A DNA stretch of 64,000 nucleotides from Shewanella kaireitica. GTDB lineage: Bacteria > Pseudomonadota > Gammaproteobacteria > Enterobacterales > Shewanellaceae. The position numbers and the translations under genes were made by a program. A model generated the notes under the pieces. It was not told where the DNA came from and did no database searches. It saw only the letters and a list, made by a program, of their open reading frames with translations. Positions 60,930-64,000 of the stretch are shown here, one piece after another (positions within the stretch are counted from its first letter, which is position 1; the number at the start of each line of letters is the position of its first letter). The stretch lies in the NCBI RefSeq assembly GCF_023284045.1, contig NZ_JAKIKQ010000008.1, positions 62,001-126,000 of the forward strand, written 5' to 3'.

Positions 60930-61883
60930 GTGAAACAGCTAGATTTCAATTTATTGCGAGTGTTAGAGGTGCTGCTTGAGGAGCAAAGTGTTACTGCGGC
61001 GGCATCGAGATTACACCTGAGTCAATCGGCAGTGAGTAAGCAGCTAAGTAAGCTGCGAGAGACCTTTGATGACCAGCTGTTTGAGCGCACTGCTTATGGC
61101 TTAAAAGCCACGCCTAGGGCTCTGCAGTTAGCGCCTGAACTGCGTGAAGTATTGCAACGACTGGATCAGTTCACTCGGCCTAATAGCTTTGAGCCTGCTG
61201 ATAGTCAACGTAGGTTCCGCATGCATTTGGTTGAAACATCCTACTCATTAGTATTTCCGCATTTTGTACCAACTTTACTCAATCAGGCGCCGCAGGTGAG
61301 CATTAATAGCCAAACTTGGGCGACTGACAGTATGGATAAACTGCTGCGCTGTGAAATTGATCTGGGGATCATCTGCCGCGAGTGGGATAAACGCTCTTTA
61401 CTGCACATGAATAACCTCCCCGACGAGCTAGGTTACGCTGAGCTTATCCGTGATTATCCCGTTTGCCTTGTACGGCAAGGGCATCCACTACTTAATGAGC
61501 CTTGGGATCTCGATACCTTCTTAAAGTATCGTCACCTGCAAGTGACTTTTGGTGGCTTGGAGCACTGGCTACTGGATGATGTATTACGACTGGAGCACCT
61601 TCAACGTGATATCGCGGTCAATATGACGGACTTCAATAGCGCTTTAGATCTATGTCAGCACAGTGATTTGATCTTATGCGCGCCGAAAAAGTATGTGATG
61701 CATATGCTACCCGGTCATGACTTGGTTTGCCTGGATGTGCCTGTGCATGTTGAACCGGGCGCTTATGTGCTGGTTTGGCATAAACACTTTAACTTAGACC
61801 CAAGCCATAGCTGGCTGCGTAATCTAATGATTGATGGCGTGCGTGCTCAATCGAGCAATGATGACAAACTCTCAGCTAGATAG
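60930..61883 (+). CDS. LysR-family regulator
   Basis: About 317 residues. N-terminal winged HTH: VTAAASRLHLSQSAVSKQLS, then KLRETFDDQLFERTAYGLKA. The effector domain of about 200 residues follows. GTG at 60930 is preferred: AAGG six bases upstream. The gene meets ilvY tail to tail and overlaps its end by eight bases. Target genes are unknown; it has no obvious divergent partner. Confidence 0.85.
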   Translation: MKQLDFNLLRVLEVLLEEQSVTAAASRLHLSQSAVSKQLSKLRETFDDQLFERTAYGLKATPRALQLAPELREVLQRLDQFTRPNSFEPADSQRRFRMHLVETSYSLVFPHFVPTLLNQAPQVSINSQTWATDSMDKLLRCEIDLGIICREWDKRSLLHMNNLPDELGYAELIRDYPVCLVRQGHPLLNEPWDLDTFLKYRHLQVTFGGLEHWLLDDVLRLEHLQRDIAVNMTDFNSALDLCQHSDLILCAPKKYVMHMLPGHDLVCLDVPVHVEPGAYVLVWHKHFNLDPSHSWLRNLMIDGVRAQSSNDDKLSAR

Positions 61884-62757
61884 CTTCTAAAAATGCGCTG
61901 ATCACGGGTTCTTGTACTCGTTTTTCTCTACAGCAACAACCTAGCTCAAATGGCGGGATAGCAATTGGCGAGGCCAGCAACTGAATGCGGTCTCGCACCG
62001 GGCTGTTATTAATCACCACTTCGGGGGTAATGCTCACGCCACAACCCAGTGCCACCATAGATGTTATCGCTTCTTGGCCAGAGACTTGGGCATAGATATT
62101 AGGCGTAAGACCCAGTGCTTTAAACCAGTTATCGATACGTTTACGCCCGGGGCCATGCTCTGGCACGATAAAGGGTAGCCTGTCCCAAGGGATGTAAGAT
62201 TCGGTTAGCAACTCTTGTACTTGGCAACGAAAAGTCGGTGCGATAATCGACAATGGCACGTCGTCTATTTTGGCAAAATGCAGGTTTTCAGGGAAGGGGT
62301 CTGGCAGCGCGGCAATAGCAATATCAGCGCGATTATTACGAATTTCATTCACTGCATTAGCAGCATCACCTGTGGTTAAGGCGATTTCAACCAATGGATG
62401 CTCACGCCTAAAGCGGTCGAGCAAACCGGGGAGATGACTATAAGCTGCAGTGACCGAGCAATACAGATTAAGCCGACCTCTGAGCAAGTCTTGCTTAGGA
62501 TCGATTTTGGTTTTTAGCTTGCTCCAGTGGTCGAGCGTCAGTTCGGCAAAGTGACGATATTCAACACCTGCACTGGTTAAGGTGACACTGCGATTATCGC
62601 GCTGAAATAGCTGGGCACCGACTTCCTCCTCCAGCCTTTGCATTGCACGGCTCAATGTTGACGGACTCACATGCATCGCTTGGGCGGTGCGGGCAAAGTG
62701 CAAACTATCTGACAGGTGTAAATAGAGTTTGATGGTGCGAATGTCCAAATTTTTCAT
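61876..62757 (-). CDS. ilvY: Transcriptional activator IlvY
   Basis: 293 residues, LysR type. N-terminal HTH FARTAQAMHVSPSTLSRAMQ with RLEEEVGAQLFQRDNRSVTL, then an effector domain (YCSVTAAYSHLPGLL, PEHGPGRKRIDNW). It is divergent from ilvC, the classic arrangement: IlvY activates ilvC when bound by acetolactate or acetohydroxybutyrate. A candidate operator is at 62813. Confidence 0.95.
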   Translation of the reverse strand: MKNLDIRTIKLYLHLSDSLHFARTAQAMHVSPSTLSRAMQRLEEEVGAQLFQRDNRSVTLTSAGVEYRHFAELTLDHWSKLKTKIDPKQDLLRGRLNLYCSVTAAYSHLPGLLDRFRREHPLVEIALTTGDAANAVNEIRNNRADIAIAALPDPFPENLHFAKIDDVPLSIIAPTFRCQVQELLTESYIPWDRLPFIVPEHGPGRKRIDNWFKALGLTPNIYAQVSGQEAITSMVALGCGVSITPEVVINNSPVRDRIQLLASPIAIPPFELGCCCREKRVQEPVISAFLEAI

Positions 62758-62812
62758 CCTCTGTCAGTAGCATTACTCGCGGGTAACTGTTAGGTCTGTA
62801 TAGAATACCCAT

Positions 62813-62829
62813 GTTGCATAAAACGCAAC
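62813..62829. promoter_or_regulatory. Candidate IlvY operator in the ilvY-ilvC region
   Basis: GTTGC-ATAAAAC-GCAAC is a perfect 5-bp dyad with 7 spacing, a typical LysR T-N11-A site, 56 bases from the ilvY start. Direct evidence is missing. Confidence 0.5.
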
Positions 62830-62950
62830 GTCATGTTCCGAATATATCATTTTAAGCAATGAAAAGCTTGCGCTATAGTGATCTCAATCACAGCTTAGCT
62901 CGCGCTTGAGCAAGCCCGTTTAAATATCCAGAATCAAGGTGGTATATCAG

Positions 62951-64000
62951 ATGGCTAACTATTTTAACTCTCTGAATTTGCGTCAACAATTAGAACAGCT
63001 GGCTCAATGCCGCTTTATGGATCGCAGTGAGTTCAGCGAAGGCTGTAACCATATTAAGGGTTGGAATATTGTCATCCTTGGTTGTGGTGCACAAGGTTTA
63101 AACCAAGGTTTGAACATGCGCGACTCAGGCTTGAACATCTCTTTTGCACTGCGTGAGCAAGCGATTAACGAGAAGCGTGAATCTTACCAGAAAGCAACTG
63201 GCAACGGTTTCCGCGTTGGCACTATCGAAGAGCTAATTCCTGATGCGGATTTGGTATTAAACCTAACGCCAGATAAGCAGCACACTAACGCTGTAAACAC
63301 GGTTATGCCATTGATGAAGCAAGGTGCGACACTGTCTTACTCGCACGGCTTCAACATTGTTGAAGAGGGGATGCAGGTTCGCCCAGATATCACCGTTATC
63401 ATGGTTGCCCCTAAGTGTCCGGGTACTGAAGTACGTGAAGAGTACAAGCGTGGCTTTGGTGTTCCAACACTGATTGCTGTTCACCCAGAAAACGATCCTA
63501 AGGATGAAGGTTTCGATATTGCTAAAGCTTACGCTAGTGCAACAGGTGGTGACCGTGCAGGTGTATTGCACTCATCTTTTATCGCTGAAGTTAAGTCTGA
63601 CTTGATGGGTGAGCAAACTATTCTTTGTGGCATGCTACAAACTGGCGCCATTTTGGGTTACGAGAAGATGGTTGCCGATGGCGTTGAGCCAGGATACGCA
63701 GCTAAGTTAATCCAGCAGGGCTGGGAAACCACTACCGAAGCGCTTAAGCACGGTGGTATTACTCACATGATGGATAGACTGTCTAACCCCGCTAAGATCA
63801 AAGCATTCGAAATGGCTGAAGAGTTGAAAACGATTCTACGTCCATTATTTGAAAAGCACATGGACGATATCATCGGCGGCGAGTTCTCTAAAACCATGAT
63901 GGAAGACTGGGCGAACGATGATGCGAACCTACTAAAATGGCGCAGCGAAACCAACGAAACTGCTTTTGAAAATGCACCACAAACCGATGAGCAGATTGAC
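62951..64000 (+). CDS. ilvC: Ketol-acid reductoisomerase (partial, right edge)
   Basis: The first 350 residues of the class-II (about 490-residue) enzyme; the 3' end is beyond the window. The start ATG 62951 follows [30 protein letters not shown] is the NADPH site, [17 protein letters not shown] and [13 protein letters not shown] hold the Mg2+ and substrate ligands. It makes dihydroxy acids in Ile/Val synthesis. Divergent from ilvY. Confidence 0.97.
   Translation, partial: MANYFNSLNLRQQLEQLAQCRFMDRSEFSEGCNHIKGWNIVILGCGAQGLNQGLNMRDSGLNISFALREQAINEKRESYQKATGNGFRVGTIEELIPDADLVLNLTPDKQHTNAVNTVMPLMKQGATLSYSHGFNIVEEGMQVRPDITVIMVAPKCPGTEVREEYKRGFGVPTLIAVHPENDPKDEGFDIAKAYASATGGDRAGVLHSSFIAEVKSDLMGEQTILCGMLQTGAILGYEKMVADGVEPGYAAKLIQQGWETTTEALKHGGITHMMDRLSNPAKIKAFEMAEELKTILRPLFEKHMDDIIGGEFSKTMMEDWANDDANLLKWRSETNETAFENAPQTDEQID

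Noticed and set aside
1..64000. tRNA, rRNA or CRISPR array
   Set aside because: No tRNA-like cloverleaf with GGTTCGA-type arm, no rRNA sequence, and no regularly spaced repeats were found on reading.

Overview
The window looks like chromosomal DNA of a marine Shewanella-type gammaproteobacterium. The evidence is the gmk-rpoZ-spoT-trmH block and recG, the divergent ilvY/ilvC pair, a complete extracellular DMSO-reductase operon (dmsEFAB plus a TorD-type chaperone), many periplasmic multihaem cytochromes and flavoproteins, and an aryl-polyene cluster. The species is an inference; no rRNA or tRNA gene was seen. Most genes of the first 30 kb lie on the minus strand.

Layout. 1-5.6 kb: the distal half of an aryl-polyene (APE) lipid/pigment cluster, apeC to apeJ in order, running off the left edge. 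5.9-19 kb: DUF3014 protein, recG, a TPR protein/histidine kinase/response regulator operon, a Na+/Ca2+ exchanger, an acyl-CoA synthetase, trmH, ridA, spoT, rpoZ, gmk. 19-22.6 kb (plus strand): DUF805-like membrane protein, sugar nucleotidyltransferase and a NahK-like kinase, followed by a small MITE-like element. 22.9-29.7 kb: the dms operon, then a very AT-rich gap and a CoA-transferase. 31.8-38.2 kb: SRAP protein, a small outer-membrane barrel, and a tight four-gene envelope operon (barrel, lipoprotein hydrolase, DUF4056 lipoprotein, POTRA-less Omp85-like barrel). 38.3-50 kb: two paralogous respiratory modules. Each has a Tat-exported flavoprotein, a tetrahaem cytochrome, a periplasmic cupin and a near-identical porin, with a divergent TetR regulator; one also has a DcaP-like porin, the other a DUF3299 protein. 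50-55.5 kb: branched-chain aminotransferase, a small lipoprotein, two YihG-type acyltransferases, yifB. 55.5-56.9 kb: a repeat- and palindrome-rich patch with no convincing gene. 56.9-58.8 kb: a NifU-like/GGGtGRT gene pair behind a fluoride riboswitch. 59-64 kb: DUF2157/DUF4824-type pair, a LysR regulator, ilvY, and the start of ilvC.

The strongest points for follow-up are: (1) a clear fluoride (crcB) aptamer on the minus strand in front of the functionally unknown NifU-like/GGGtGRT pair, with a hairpin that hides the ribosome binding site; (2) the twin flavoprotein-cytochrome-cupin-porin modules, whose flavoproteins keep the fumarate-reductase proton-donor arginine but lack the usual dicarboxylate-binding HPT motif, and whose cupins carry a DMSP-lyase-like metal site (HxHxxxExY); (3) the four-gene envelope operon with no known role. 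Next to a DMSO reductase, the second point suggests organosulfur or unsaturated-acid respiration, but the substrate is not shown by the sequence.
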